Below are positions 27,215-35,212 of a stretch of DNA of 64,000 nt, piece by piece (position 1 is the first letter of the stretch; each line of letters opens with the position of its first letter). The notes beneath the pieces were generated by a model, which saw nothing but the letters and a program-made list of their open reading frames with translations, did not search any database and was not told the origin of the DNA. The translations under genes and the position numbers were made by a program. Origin of the DNA: JABDKH01 sp963768565 (GTDB lineage: Bacteria; Bacteroidota; Rhodothermia; Rhodothermales; JABDKH01); assembly GCA_963768565.1 (NCBI GenBank), contig CAVYIO010000019.1:62001-126000 (forward strand), read 5' to 3'.

Positions 27215-27772
27215 CTACAACGTTATGATGCCCTTGAGCGAGGCGAGCAACAGGGCGGCGTGGTGGACGCCGTGCACGAATTCGTCACTTGCAATCAGTT
27301 GGCGCAGTTCCGTGACCGGAAGCGTACGAACCGATATGACCTCGTTCTCGTCGGGTCGCGGTGCGTGCGCGTGCGCGGCTCCCCGAGCCACGACCATGTG
27401 CGCGCGATTCGAGTGACGACTGGGCTCCGGCGCGCAATCTCCCAGATATTCCCAGTCTGTCGCCTCGTACCCGGTTTCTTCCAGCAGTTCCCTCTTTGCG
27501 GCCTCCATGACGTCTTCCCCGGGCTCGACCACGCCTGCAGGAAACTCCACGCATACTCGCTCAACACCGTGCCGGTATTGTTGGACCAGAACAACCTTTT
27601 CATCGTTCGTCAGCGGGAGCACGCAGACCCAGTCGGGATACTCCAGCACATGAAACTCATCAATGATGACGCCGGTCGGAAGCTGCACACGGTCCTCCCT
27701 TACGTCCATCCATTTGCGGCGCAGGAGATACTGGCTGCTCAGGATCTTCCATTTGTCCATCTTTATCGGCAT
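27215..27772 (-). CDS. NUDIX hydrolase (ADP-ribose pyrophosphatase-like)
   Basis: This is a 185 aa NUDIX protein. The full box is visible as GVVEPGEDVMEAAKRELLEE followed by TGYEA, matching GX5EX7REUXEEXGU. Upstream strands (VVLVQQYRHGVERVCVEFPA) match ADP-ribose pyrophosphatases, which hydrolyse ADP-ribose and similar nucleoside diphosphate compounds. The start at the ATG at 27772 (MPIKMDKWKIL) or 27760 fits the family better than 27802. It is divergent from hppD. Confidence 0.88.
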   Translation of the reverse strand: MPIKMDKWKILSSQYLLRRKWMDVREDRVQLPTGVIIDEFHVLEYPDWVCVLPLTNDEKVVLVQQYRHGVERVCVEFPAGVVEPGEDVMEAAKRELLEETGYEATDWEYLGDCAPEPSRHSNRAHMVVARGAAHAHAPRPDENEVISVRTLPVTELRQLIASDEFVHGVHHAALLLASLKGIITL

Positions 27773-27932
27773 GGCTGGTGAACTATCGTATCTTCGTTTC
27801 AAGTTAACGGTCCGCGAAGTCAGGGGAACGCGCTCCGTGTACTCCAGTCTAATTTTGGTGCATCTGTCACCTGTTTGGGCCTGAAAGTACCTTTTTGCTT
27901 CCGCTCCATTGTCTCACGAAAATTGACCCGCC

Positions 27933-29069
27933 ATGGCTGAACCATCAACGCTTGACCCGGCCCTGAGCCGGGAGAAGGACGATTTCCTGCCGATCAATGG
28001 AACCGACTATGTCGAGTTCTACGTGGGAAACGCCCGCCAGGCCGCGCACTTTTACCACAACGCCTTTGGGTTCGACATCATCGGATATCGAGGCCTGGAG
28101 ACCGGCAGTCGCGAAAAAACCAGCTTCCTCCTGAAGCAGGGTAAGATCCGATTTGTTCTCACGGGATCCCTCGTTCCCGACAGTTTCGTCGCCGAGCACG
28201 TCAAGAAGCACGGTGACGGTATCCGGGACATTGCTCTGTGGGTGGACGACGCTGCCAGGTCCTTCGAGGAGACTACGCGACGAGGAGCGAAAGCGGTTTC
28301 CGAACCGACGACTCTGAAGGATGACGACGGAGAGGTCGTGCTGGCTTCGATCGCGACCTACGGCGATACCATTCATACGTTCGTTGAACGGCACAAGTAC
28401 AACGGACTGTTCATGCCGGGCTTCCGAGAATGGTCGAATCCACACTGGGACACCCACCCTGTTGGCCTTGAGTACGTCGATCACTGCGTGGGCAACGTCG
28501 CGCTCGGTGACATGAACAAGTTCGTCGATTTCTATGGGACTGCGATGGGATTCAAACAGCTTGTGTCATTTGACGACAAGGATATCTCAACCGACTACAC
28601 CGCACTGATGTCGAAGGTGATGTCGAACGGAAACGAGCGCATCAAATTCCCGATCAACGAACCGGCTGCGGGTCGCAAGAAAAGTCAGATCGAAGAGTAT
28701 CTCGACTTCTATCGCGATGCGGGCGTCCAGCACGTCGCGATGGCCACGAACGACATTCTGCATGCGGTAAAGCAGCTGCGCAGCCGCGGCGTCGAGTTCC
28801 TTTATGTGCCGACTACGTACTATGATGAACTGCAGGACAGAGTCGGCAAGATCGACGAGGATATCGATTCGCTGAAGGAGCTTGGAATTCTCGTTGACCG
28901 CGACGACGAAGGATACCTGCTGCAAATATTTACGCGTCCCGTGCAGGATCGTCCTACGGTCTTCTACGAAATCATCCAGCGAAAGGGCGCGAGATCTTTC
29001 GGGAAAGGAAATTTCAAAGCGTTGTTCGAGTCTATCGAACGCGAGCAGGCACTGCGCGGAACACTGTAG
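27933..29069 (+). CDS. hppD: 4-Hydroxyphenylpyruvate dioxygenase
   Basis: This Fe(II) dioxygenase turns 4-hydroxyphenylpyruvate into homogentisate in tyrosine breakdown. The 378 aa protein has two vicinal-oxygen-chelate halves. The metal ligands are visible in YVDHCVGNV, GVQHVAMATNDI and the C-terminal VFYEIIQRKG. The N-terminal half starts with the family motif DYVEFYVGNARQAAHFY. The next gene, homogentisate dioxygenase, follows after 28 bp and takes its product. The upstream 130 bp contain a TAATTTTG element that fits the Bacteroidota -7 consensus loosely. Confidence 0.96.
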   Translation: MAEPSTLDPALSREKDDFLPINGTDYVEFYVGNARQAAHFYHNAFGFDIIGYRGLETGSREKTSFLLKQGKIRFVLTGSLVPDSFVAEHVKKHGDGIRDIALWVDDAARSFEETTRRGAKAVSEPTTLKDDDGEVVLASIATYGDTIHTFVERHKYNGLFMPGFREWSNPHWDTHPVGLEYVDHCVGNVALGDMNKFVDFYGTAMGFKQLVSFDDKDISTDYTALMSKVMSNGNERIKFPINEPAAGRKKSQIEEYLDFYRDAGVQHVAMATNDILHAVKQLRSRGVEFLYVPTTYYDELQDRVGKIDEDIDSLKELGILVDRDDEGYLLQIFTRPVQDRPTVFYEIIQRKGARSFGKGNFKALFESIEREQALRGTL

Positions 29070-29097
29070 ATCGATGGAGCACTCCACAGGTAAATCC

Positions 29098-30288
29098 ATG
29101 CCACACTACTTCAGGTTGGGTCAACTGCCCCCCAAACGTCACACGCAGTTTCGCCGCCCGGACGGTTCTCTCTACAGTGAGGAAGTCATCGGCGCCGAGG
29201 GGTTCAGTGGTATCTCTTCCATAGCGTACCACGTCCACCCGCCTACCGTCGTGGAGCGCGTCGAGCCATCGATCCCCAACCCGGTCGAGTATGTAGACGA
29301 TGCCTTTATCCACCATAGACACATCCTCGGTGACAAGATCGAGTCGAAGGGCGACTGGTTGGACAGCAGAACCTACGTGATGGGCAACGCGGACGTTCGA
29401 CTTGCTCTTTGCAGTCCGACGGAGCCGACCGGGTATTTCTACAAGAACGCCGTCGCCGACGAAGTCGTGTTTGTGCACGAAGGCGAGGGTACTCTGGAAA
29501 GCCCGTTTGGAGTTCTGGAATTCAAGCCGGGAGACTACGTCCACGTGCCCCGCACGGTGACCCACAAATGGACGTTTGAGGGACCGACGACGCCGCGTCT
29601 TCTCGTGATTGAGAGCTTCTCAGAGGTCCGGACTCCGAGGCGATATCGAAACGAGTTTGGACAACTGCTGGAGCACAGTCCCTTTTGCGAGCGGGACATT
29701 CGACCACCGACGGAGCTCGTCACTCACGATGAGCAGGGCGAATTCGAGATCAGAATCGCGAAGCACGGTTTCTTCCATCGTCTGTTCTATCGATACCATC
29801 CGTTCGACCTTGTGGGGTGGGACGGCTACATGTACCCGTATGCGTTTTCGATTCACGATTTCGAACCGATAACGGGGCGCCTTCATCAGCCTCCGCCGGT
29901 TCACCAGACGTTTGCGGCGCGCAACTTCGTGATCTGCTCGTTCGTGCCTCGCAAGTACGACTATCACCCGCTGTCCATTCCGGCGCCGTACAGTCACTCA
30001 AACATCGACTCGGACGAGGTGCTGTACTACGTCGATGGGGACTTCATGAGTCGCAAGGGAGTCAACCGCGGCTCCTTTACGCTTCACCCTGGTGGTATTC
30101 CGCACGGGCCGCATCCGGGCACCGTTGAAGCCTCGATCGGCAAGGAGGGTACTGAAGAGTTGGCGGTGATGGTAGACACCTTCAAGCCGTTGAAACTCAC
30201 GGCAGCCGCGGTCGCAAACGAGGACAGAGACTACATCCTCTCCTGGAAGCCGGAGGCGCACGAGGGCGTGCCGAGTAACGGGCGATAG
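29098..30288 (+). CDS. hmgA: Homogentisate 1,2-dioxygenase
   Basis: This enzyme opens the homogentisate ring to maleylacetoacetate, the step after hppD. The 396 aa protein starts MPHYFRLGQLPPKRHTQF, the usual bacterial form. The iron site is in PRKYDYHPLSIPAPYSHSNI and SDEVLYYVDGDFM, followed by GSFTLHPGGIPHGPHPG. An ATG at 29074 would add eight residues; 29098 matches the family N-terminus. A fumarylacetoacetase gene is not in the window, so the pathway must be completed elsewhere. Confidence 0.93.
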   Translation: MPHYFRLGQLPPKRHTQFRRPDGSLYSEEVIGAEGFSGISSIAYHVHPPTVVERVEPSIPNPVEYVDDAFIHHRHILGDKIESKGDWLDSRTYVMGNADVRLALCSPTEPTGYFYKNAVADEVVFVHEGEGTLESPFGVLEFKPGDYVHVPRTVTHKWTFEGPTTPRLLVIESFSEVRTPRRYRNEFGQLLEHSPFCERDIRPPTELVTHDEQGEFEIRIAKHGFFHRLFYRYHPFDLVGWDGYMYPYAFSIHDFEPITGRLHQPPPVHQTFAARNFVICSFVPRKYDYHPLSIPAPYSHSNIDSDEVLYYVDGDFMSRKGVNRGSFTLHPGGIPHGPHPGTVEASIGKEGTEELAVMVDTFKPLKLTAAAVANEDRDYILSWKPEAHEGVPSNGR

Positions 30289-30410
30289 GTGCGACAGTTT
30301 GTTGGTCGCGCAGAGCTGTTGGCGTGATCCGTGGAGTTACCGACGCCCCTGCAGGAAACGGTGGGCGATGCGAACAGCCTCGCGGAACTCTCGGCTTCCT
30401 TGTCCATATC

Positions 30411-30426
30411 CAGATTTCAGAGTCTG
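30411..30426. promoter_or_regulatory. 16-bp dyad 1 (candidate Rrf2 operator)
   Basis: CAGAT-TTCAGA-GTCTG: 5-bp half-sites with a 6-base spacer, ending 16 bp before the ATG of the first Rrf2 gene. It matches the same arrangement at 30903 and 30983. Position suggests autoregulation; direct evidence is lacking. Confidence 0.5.
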
Positions 30427-30442
30427 ATATCCGGATACCAGA

Positions 30443-30886
30443 ATGTTATTGTCGAGGGGTTGCGAGTACGGTCTGCGGGCCGCGATTTACATTGCCCAGC
30501 ATGAGCGTGACGGATACGTCCCGATCCGTCAGGTCAGCGACGACCTCGGTATCCCCTTTCATTTTCTGACCAAGATTCTGCAGCAACTCAATGGGGCGCT
30601 GCTCGTGGAGTCTTTTCGCGGTCCGAAAGGTGGCGTACGACTTGCCCGCGCGCCGGGTAGCATTTCCCTCAAGGATATTGTCGTGGCACTCGACGGTGAC
30701 GATCTGTTCCGCGCCTGCGTGCTCGGATTGCCCGGCTGCGGCGACGAGTTCCCCTGCCCGCTGCACGTCGAGTGGTCGAAGCAGCGCGATCGTTTGAGCA
30801 ATCTGCTTGAATCCACGACCCTGGCCGAGACGACCAGCCAGATTGTCGCGGGTGGTATCAGAATCGGCGGAGCGAGCAATTCCTGA
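30443..30886 (+). CDS. Rrf2 family Fe-S transcriptional regulator, copy 1
   Basis: This is a 147 aa winged-helix regulator of the Rrf2 group (relatives: NsrR, IscR, RsrR). It begins MLLSRGCEYGLRAAIYIA with the recognition helix in PFHFLTKILQQLNGA and the wing in RGPKGGVRLAR. Three cysteines that can bind an Fe-S cluster are spaced C-X7-C-X5-C in ACVLGLPGCGDEFPCPLH. The neighbouring nos operon suggests sensing of NO, N2O-respiring conditions or redox state. A dyad lies just upstream of its ATG. It precedes a second Rrf2 gene on the same strand. Confidence 0.88.
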   Translation: MLLSRGCEYGLRAAIYIAQHERDGYVPIRQVSDDLGIPFHFLTKILQQLNGALLVESFRGPKGGVRLARAPGSISLKDIVVALDGDDLFRACVLGLPGCGDEFPCPLHVEWSKQRDRLSNLLESTTLAETTSQIVAGGIRIGGASNS

Positions 30887-30902
30887 GGCTCGCGGTGTAT
30901 TA

Positions 30903-30918
30903 AAGACAATTTAGTCCG
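30903..30918. promoter_or_regulatory. 16-bp dyad 2 (candidate Rrf2 operator)
   Basis: AAGAC-AATTTA-GTCCG, in the gap between the two Rrf2 genes, 80 bp upstream of dyad 3. It also sits within a longer inverted repeat CAATT...AATTG. It has the same half-site and spacer as dyads 1 and 3. Confidence 0.5.
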
Positions 30919-30982
30919 AATTGTGAATAGTTCAGGGAGCCGACCATCGTGGCTTGACCCGACTCTGACTGCGTGGTAAAAT

Positions 30983-30998
30983 CAGACAAAAGAGTCCG
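30983..30998. promoter_or_regulatory. 16-bp dyad 3 (candidate Rrf2 operator)
   Basis: CAGAC-AAAAGA-GTCCG, ending 20 bp before the ATG of the second Rrf2 gene. Dyads 2 and 3 share AGACAA and AGTCCGAA in the same spacing. The pair with 80-bp separation could bind two dimers on one face of the helix. Confidence 0.5.
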
Positions 30999-31018
30999 AA
31001 ACCTTTTATTTGTCAGAG

Positions 31019-31477
31019 ATGCTGCTTTCCAAGCGCAGTCTGTACGGCATACGTGCGGTGCTGTTCATGGCCTCACAGCCCGGGTCGGCGTACACCTCGG
31101 TACGAGAGATCAGTACGCGCCTCGGCATTTCGCAGCACTATCTACCGAAAGTACTACAGGACCTTACGAGGGCCGGGATCACTCGATCGCACCGAGGACC
31201 TTCGGGAGGCATTGCCCTCACTCGCCCACCGGCGGACATCACGTTGCGCGAGATCATCGTGGCCGTGGAGGGTATTCCTCACCCGGACCAGTGTCCGATC
31301 GCGATCGCGCAATGTTCGGCCGAAAATCCCTGCCCGTTTTGCCGTCGTTGGCAGGCCGCCCGTGACCGGTGCGGCGACCTGTTCGACGAAACGACGATCG
31401 CAGACGTCAATGAAAGCCTTCAACTTGACTCGTTAACACCGGGCGCGACCCAAACGCCCATGATTCCATCCTCTTAA
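31019..31477 (+). CDS. Rrf2 family Fe-S transcriptional regulator, copy 2
   Basis: This is a 152 aa Rrf2 protein distinct from its neighbour. It starts MLLSKRSLYGIRAVLFMAS; the recognition helix is in SQHYLPKVLQDLTRAG and the wing in RGPSGGIALTRPP. Cluster cysteines are spaced C-X6-C-X5-C in CPIAIAQCSAENPCP. The start is the ATG at 31019. It is followed 19 bp later by the cytochrome c gene of the nos operon, so it probably belongs to or controls that operon. Confidence 0.88.
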   Translation: MLLSKRSLYGIRAVLFMASQPGSAYTSVREISTRLGISQHYLPKVLQDLTRAGITRSHRGPSGGIALTRPPADITLREIIVAVEGIPHPDQCPIAIAQCSAENPCPFCRRWQAARDRCGDLFDETTIADVNESLQLDSLTPGATQTPMIPSS

Positions 31478-31496
31478 ACATAACTCCTGGCGGATA

Positions 31497-31982
31497 ATGA
31501 CATCTTTTGGAACCAGTATCTATGCGGCACTGTGCCTTGCGCTCCTCGTGTTCGTTGGAGCGTGCGGCGGCAAGAACACGGATTCGTCATCGGCGGCAGC
31601 GCCTGGCAGCGACCTCACCGCGTTCCAGCTCGAGCACGGTATCGGGCCGGTAACGGAGGTGATGACCCTGACATCGATCGACGAAGCACTCGCCGACTCC
31701 GGCGCCGCCTTATTCAACACAAAGTGTGCAGCCTGTCACAAACTCGACGATCGGTACGTGGGACCCGCCCTTCGGGAAGTCACCCAGCGTAGGAGTCCGG
31801 CCTACATCGTGAATATGATCGTCAACCCCGATGAGATGATCAAATCACATCCCGAAGCGAGACAACTCCTCGCCGAGTACATGACGATGATGCCAAATCA
31901 GAATATTACGATGGCAGACGCTCGCGCCTTGCTGGAGTATCTGCGCCGGACGGGCCTTACGAGTCCCGAAACCGCTCCGTGA
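31497..31982 (+). CDS. Lipoprotein-type c-type cytochrome of the nos cluster
   Basis: This 161 aa protein has a lipoprotein leader (CLALLVFVGACGG) and one heme c site, CAACH, in LFNTKCAACHKLDDRYVGPA. A later methionine in MTMMPNQNIT is the likely sixth heme ligand. It is placed between the Rrf2 genes and nosZ, where clade II nos clusters often carry a monoheme cytochrome that feeds electrons to N2O reductase. That role is inferred from position. Confidence 0.88.
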   Translation: MTSFGTSIYAALCLALLVFVGACGGKNTDSSSAAAPGSDLTAFQLEHGIGPVTEVMTLTSIDEALADSGAALFNTKCAACHKLDDRYVGPALREVTQRRSPAYIVNMIVNPDEMIKSHPEARQLLAEYMTMMPNQNITMADARALLEYLRRTGLTSPETAP

Positions 31983-32043
31983 CATTGTACAGTTGACCCA
32001 TTCGAAGAATTTCAACGCTCGCCCTATCTGGAGGTAGGTAACC

Positions 32044-34023
32044 ATGAAGCAACGATCAGGAATAGTAAGTATCGGATTGGTCGTCGTCGCGCTGTTCGCG
32101 GTGACACTGGTCTCGATTAATTGTCAGGGCCCCGGTGCCATGCAGGGCAGCGGCGACGCTGCCAGCAAGGTGTACGTTGCGCCCGGTAGCTACGACGAGT
32201 TCTACGCTTTCATGTCCGGCGGCTTCAGCGGCCAGGTGACGGTGTACGGCCTGCCGTCGGGCCGCCTTCTCAAACTGATCCCCGTCTTCTCGCAGCACGC
32301 CGAGAACGGCTGGGGTTACACCGAGGAGACCAAGGCCATGCTGAAGACCTCCTACGGATTCATTCCCTGGGACGACGCTCACCATCCCGAACTGTCGCAG
32401 ACCAACGGCGTTCCCGACGGGCGCTGGCTCTTCATCAACGGCAACAACACGCCGCGGGTCGCTCGCATCGATCTGACCACGTTCGAGACGGACGAGATCA
32501 TCGAGATTCCCGAACTCGGCCGGCAACCACGCCTCGCCGTTCGTCACGCCCGAACATCCGAGTACGTGGTGGCCTCGACGCGGTTCAGCGTGCCGATTCC
32601 GCAGCGCGACATGTCGATCGACGACTACAAGGAGAACTTCAAGGGCACGATCACGTTCATCAAGGCCGACACACCGGGCAAGATGGACATCGCCTTCCAG
32701 ATCCTCGTGCCGGGCTACAACTACGACCTGTGCGCACTCGGGCAAAGGGCCCGTCGCACGGCTGGACGTTCTTCACCTCCTACAACACCGAAGAGGCCAA
32801 CACGCTGCTCGAGGTCAACGCCTCGCAGAACGACAAGGACTTCATCGCCGCGGTCAACTGGAAGACGCGCCGAGGAGTGCGTCGCCGACGGCAAGGCGAG
32901 ACAGCATGCCGACGGCGCTACTACCACAACCACATGGACCCGGCGTCGCACATGGCCGTCTCCGAGATGAAGAAGTCGGTGCAAGGTGCTGGAGCCGACC
33001 GACTGCCCGGGCCTGGTCTACTTCCTGCCCACGCCCAAGTCGCCGCACGGCGTCGACGTCGACCCGACCGGTGAGTACATCGTCGCCGGCGGCAAGCTGG
33101 CCACCGTGATCCCGGTGCACTCGTTCTGCGAAGATGCTCAAGGCCATCGAGGACAAGGCGTTCGAGACGGTGAATCGACGGCATCCCGGTGCTCAAGTAC
33201 GAGGCCGTCATCGCCGGCGAAGTGCAAGAATCCCGGCCTCGGCCCGCTCCACACCGAGTTCGACGGCAAGGGCTACGCCTACACGTCGGCGTTCATCTCG
33301 TCCGAGATCGTCAAGTGGAAACTCGGCACCTGGGAAGTCGTCGACCGGATCCCGGCCTACTACTCGATCGGCCACCTCATGATTCCGGGCGGTGACAGCG
33401 AGAAGCCCTGGGGCAAGTACCTCGTGGCGCTGAACAAGATCACCAAGGACCGCTACCTGCCCACCGGGCCCGAGCTCACCCACTCGGCTCAGCTGATCGA
33501 CATCACCGGCGACAAGATGAAGCTCCTGCTCGACTTCCCGACGCATGGGCGAGCCGCACTACGCCCAGGGCATCCCGGCCGAGCGTCATCAAGGACAAGC
33601 AGGTACAGATCTTCCCGATCGAGGAGAACAAGCATCCGTACGCGGTCAAGAGCGGAGAGCGAAGCTCGCGTCGAGCGCGACGGCAACGAGGTACACGTCT
33701 ACATGACGACTATCCGCACCCACTTTGCCCCGGACAATATCGAGGGCCTGCAGGTCGGCGACAAGGTGTACTTCCACGTGACCAACCTCGAGCAGGACTG
33801 GGACGTGCCGCACGGCTTTGCGGTCATGGGTGCACGTACGTCCGAGCTGCTGGTCATGCCGGGCGAGACGCGAACGCTGGTCTGGGAACCGCAGAAACCC
33901 GGTGTGTACCCGTTCTACTGCACCGACTTCTGCTCGGCGCTGCACCAGGAGATGCAGGGCTACGTCCGCGTCTCAGCACGCGGATCCAACACACCTCTGG
34001 CCTTCGGCACAGGAGGTGGCTGA
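32044..34023 (+). pseudogene. nosZ: Nitrous oxide reductase NosZ (clade II), broken by about 15 single-base insertions
   Basis: NosZ reduces N2O to N2 in the periplasm. The start at 32044 has a strong GGAGG site, and the Sec-type leader (LVVVALFAVTLVSINC) marks the clade II form. Reading requires frame changes at about 32515, 32552, 32557, 32732, 32744-32746, 32865, 32901, 32914, 32982, 33128, 33173, 33225, 33544, 33584 and 33654. Each is fixed by removing one base, giving 654 codons with all expected features: DDAHHPELSQTNG, GNHASPFVTPNTEY, SGKGPSHGW, YYHNHMDPASH, SPHGVDVDPTGEY, GPLHTEFDGKGYAY, GEPHYAQ, and the CuA site FYCTDFCSALHQEM. Conserved residues are intact, so sequence error is more likely than true decay, although the given sequence could not make NosZ. 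By eye the core has a higher G+C content than its neighbours. Confidence 0.9.
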
Positions 34024-34117
34024 GTCTCATCTGTCCAGGTTCTCGGGCGCCGGCGCGGGTCGGCGCCTGAGAATTCCGGACGCGAGACCGTACCTGTAAA
34101 CTCAACAGATCACCGTC

Positions 34118-34720
34118 GTGACGAATCGATCCAGGCTATTTCTTGGAGGCGCCTCCCTCCTGCTCATCGTCTCCTTCCTTGTGCCCATTTGGAGGATATC
34201 TCTTAAGGCGCCGCAATACCCCGAAGGGCTCGGCATGTACATCTGGGTGAACAAGATCACCGGGCAGCAGAAGCATGACCTGGGCAAAATCAACAATCTC
34301 AATCATTACATAGGGATGAAGACGATCGAGCCAGAATCCATTACAGAGTTGAAGGTGATGCCCTACATCATCGGATTCTTGCTTGTATTCGGGCTGGTCG
34401 CCGCGGCATCGGGTAACAGAGTTCTGCTGTACATCTGGACCATACTCTTCCTGCTCGTGGCACTCGTTGGTCTGGTGGACTTCTATATGTGGGAATACGA
34501 CTACGGCCACAATCTCAACCCGAAGGCTGCCATCAACATCCCCGGGATGAGTTATCAGCCCCCGCTGATCGGCTCAAAGAAGCTGCTCAACTTCACCGCG
34601 ATCTCCATGCCCGCGGCAGGCGGCTGGGCCATCTTTTTGTCGATGTTCGTCGGAATGTATCTGTCCTTCAAAGAATGGAAAGCCGGCAAGCGCGAAAAGA
34701 CCACGGCAGACACACAATGA
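34118..34720 (+). CDS. Nos-cluster integral membrane protein, role unassigned
   Basis: This is a 200 aa protein with about four membrane helices: residues 7-27 (LFLGGASLLLIVSFLVPIW), around 84-104, 107-127 and 171-189. A periplasmic-looking loop follows helix 1 with KINNLNHYIGMKTIEPESI, and another region has GHNLNPKAAINIPGMSYQP. It starts with GTG at 34118 and overlaps nosL by 4 bp, so it is clearly part of the nos operon. Clade II clusters carry membrane proteins such as NosB; whether this is one is unproven. It has no cysteines and no heme motif. Confidence 0.75.
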   Translation: MTNRSRLFLGGASLLLIVSFLVPIWRISLKAPQYPEGLGMYIWVNKITGQQKHDLGKINNLNHYIGMKTIEPESITELKVMPYIIGFLLVFGLVAAASGNRVLLYIWTILFLLVALVGLVDFYMWEYDYGHNLNPKAAINIPGMSYQPPLIGSKKLLNFTAISMPAAGGWAIFLSMFVGMYLSFKEWKAGKREKTTADTQ

Positions 34721-35208
34721 ATCGACTACCCGCGCTTGCAGCAGCCCTGTTGGCCACTGTGATTCTGGCGGCTTGTAAGCCAGTCGTCCAGCCGCTTCAG
34801 TATGGTGTGCATGAGTGTGACTACTGCCGGATGACGCTCGTCGAAGAGCGCTATGGCGGCGAACTCGTGACCCGAACCGGCAAGGTATATACCTTCGACT
34901 CTGTCGAGTGCCTGGTTGCGTACGTGCAGGAGAATCAAGTGCCGACGAAAGACATCCACGGCACCTACGTCGTCGACTACTCAGTCCCACAGCAGTTGAT
35001 TAGTGTCGCCGACGCCAGGTTCTTGAAGAGCACTCAACTGTTGAGCCCCATGGGGGCAAACATCACTGCCTTTTCCCGTGATCAGGATGTTCACGGAGCT
35101 CAAAACGTGTTCGGCGGACAAGTGATTTCCTGGGACGAGGTCCACAACCTTGTCCGGACGGAGTGGGGCGGCAGGCGCAAGGTCCCGACGCCTGATTCCA
35201 CGTCGTGA
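34717..35208 (+). CDS. nosL: Copper chaperone lipoprotein NosL
   Basis: NosL is a periplasmic lipoprotein that delivers Cu(I) for assembly of NosZ. The 163 aa product has leader LAAALLATVILAAC, and the mature part carries the family motif ECDYCRMTLVEERYGGEL and later FDSVECLVAYVQEN. The start ATG at 34717 overlaps the previous stop as ATGA; an upstream open frame inside the membrane-protein gene was rejected. It is 4 bp from nosD. Confidence 0.93.
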   Translation: MNRLPALAAALLATVILAACKPVVQPLQYGVHECDYCRMTLVEERYGGELVTRTGKVYTFDSVECLVAYVQENQVPTKDIHGTYVVDYSVPQQLISVADARFLKSTQLLSPMGANITAFSRDQDVHGAQNVFGGQVISWDEVHNLVRTEWGGRRKVPTPDSTS

Positions 35209-35212
35209 AGTC

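Noticed and set aside
32056..32745. Minus-strand open frame opposite nosZ (229 codons)
   Set aside because: Antisense to nosZ conserved sequence with no supporting motif.
32044..34023. Programmed ribosomal frameshifting in nosZ
   Set aside because: Fifteen shifts in the same direction, without slippery sites or stimulatory structures, is not compatible with known recoding; extra bases explain it better.
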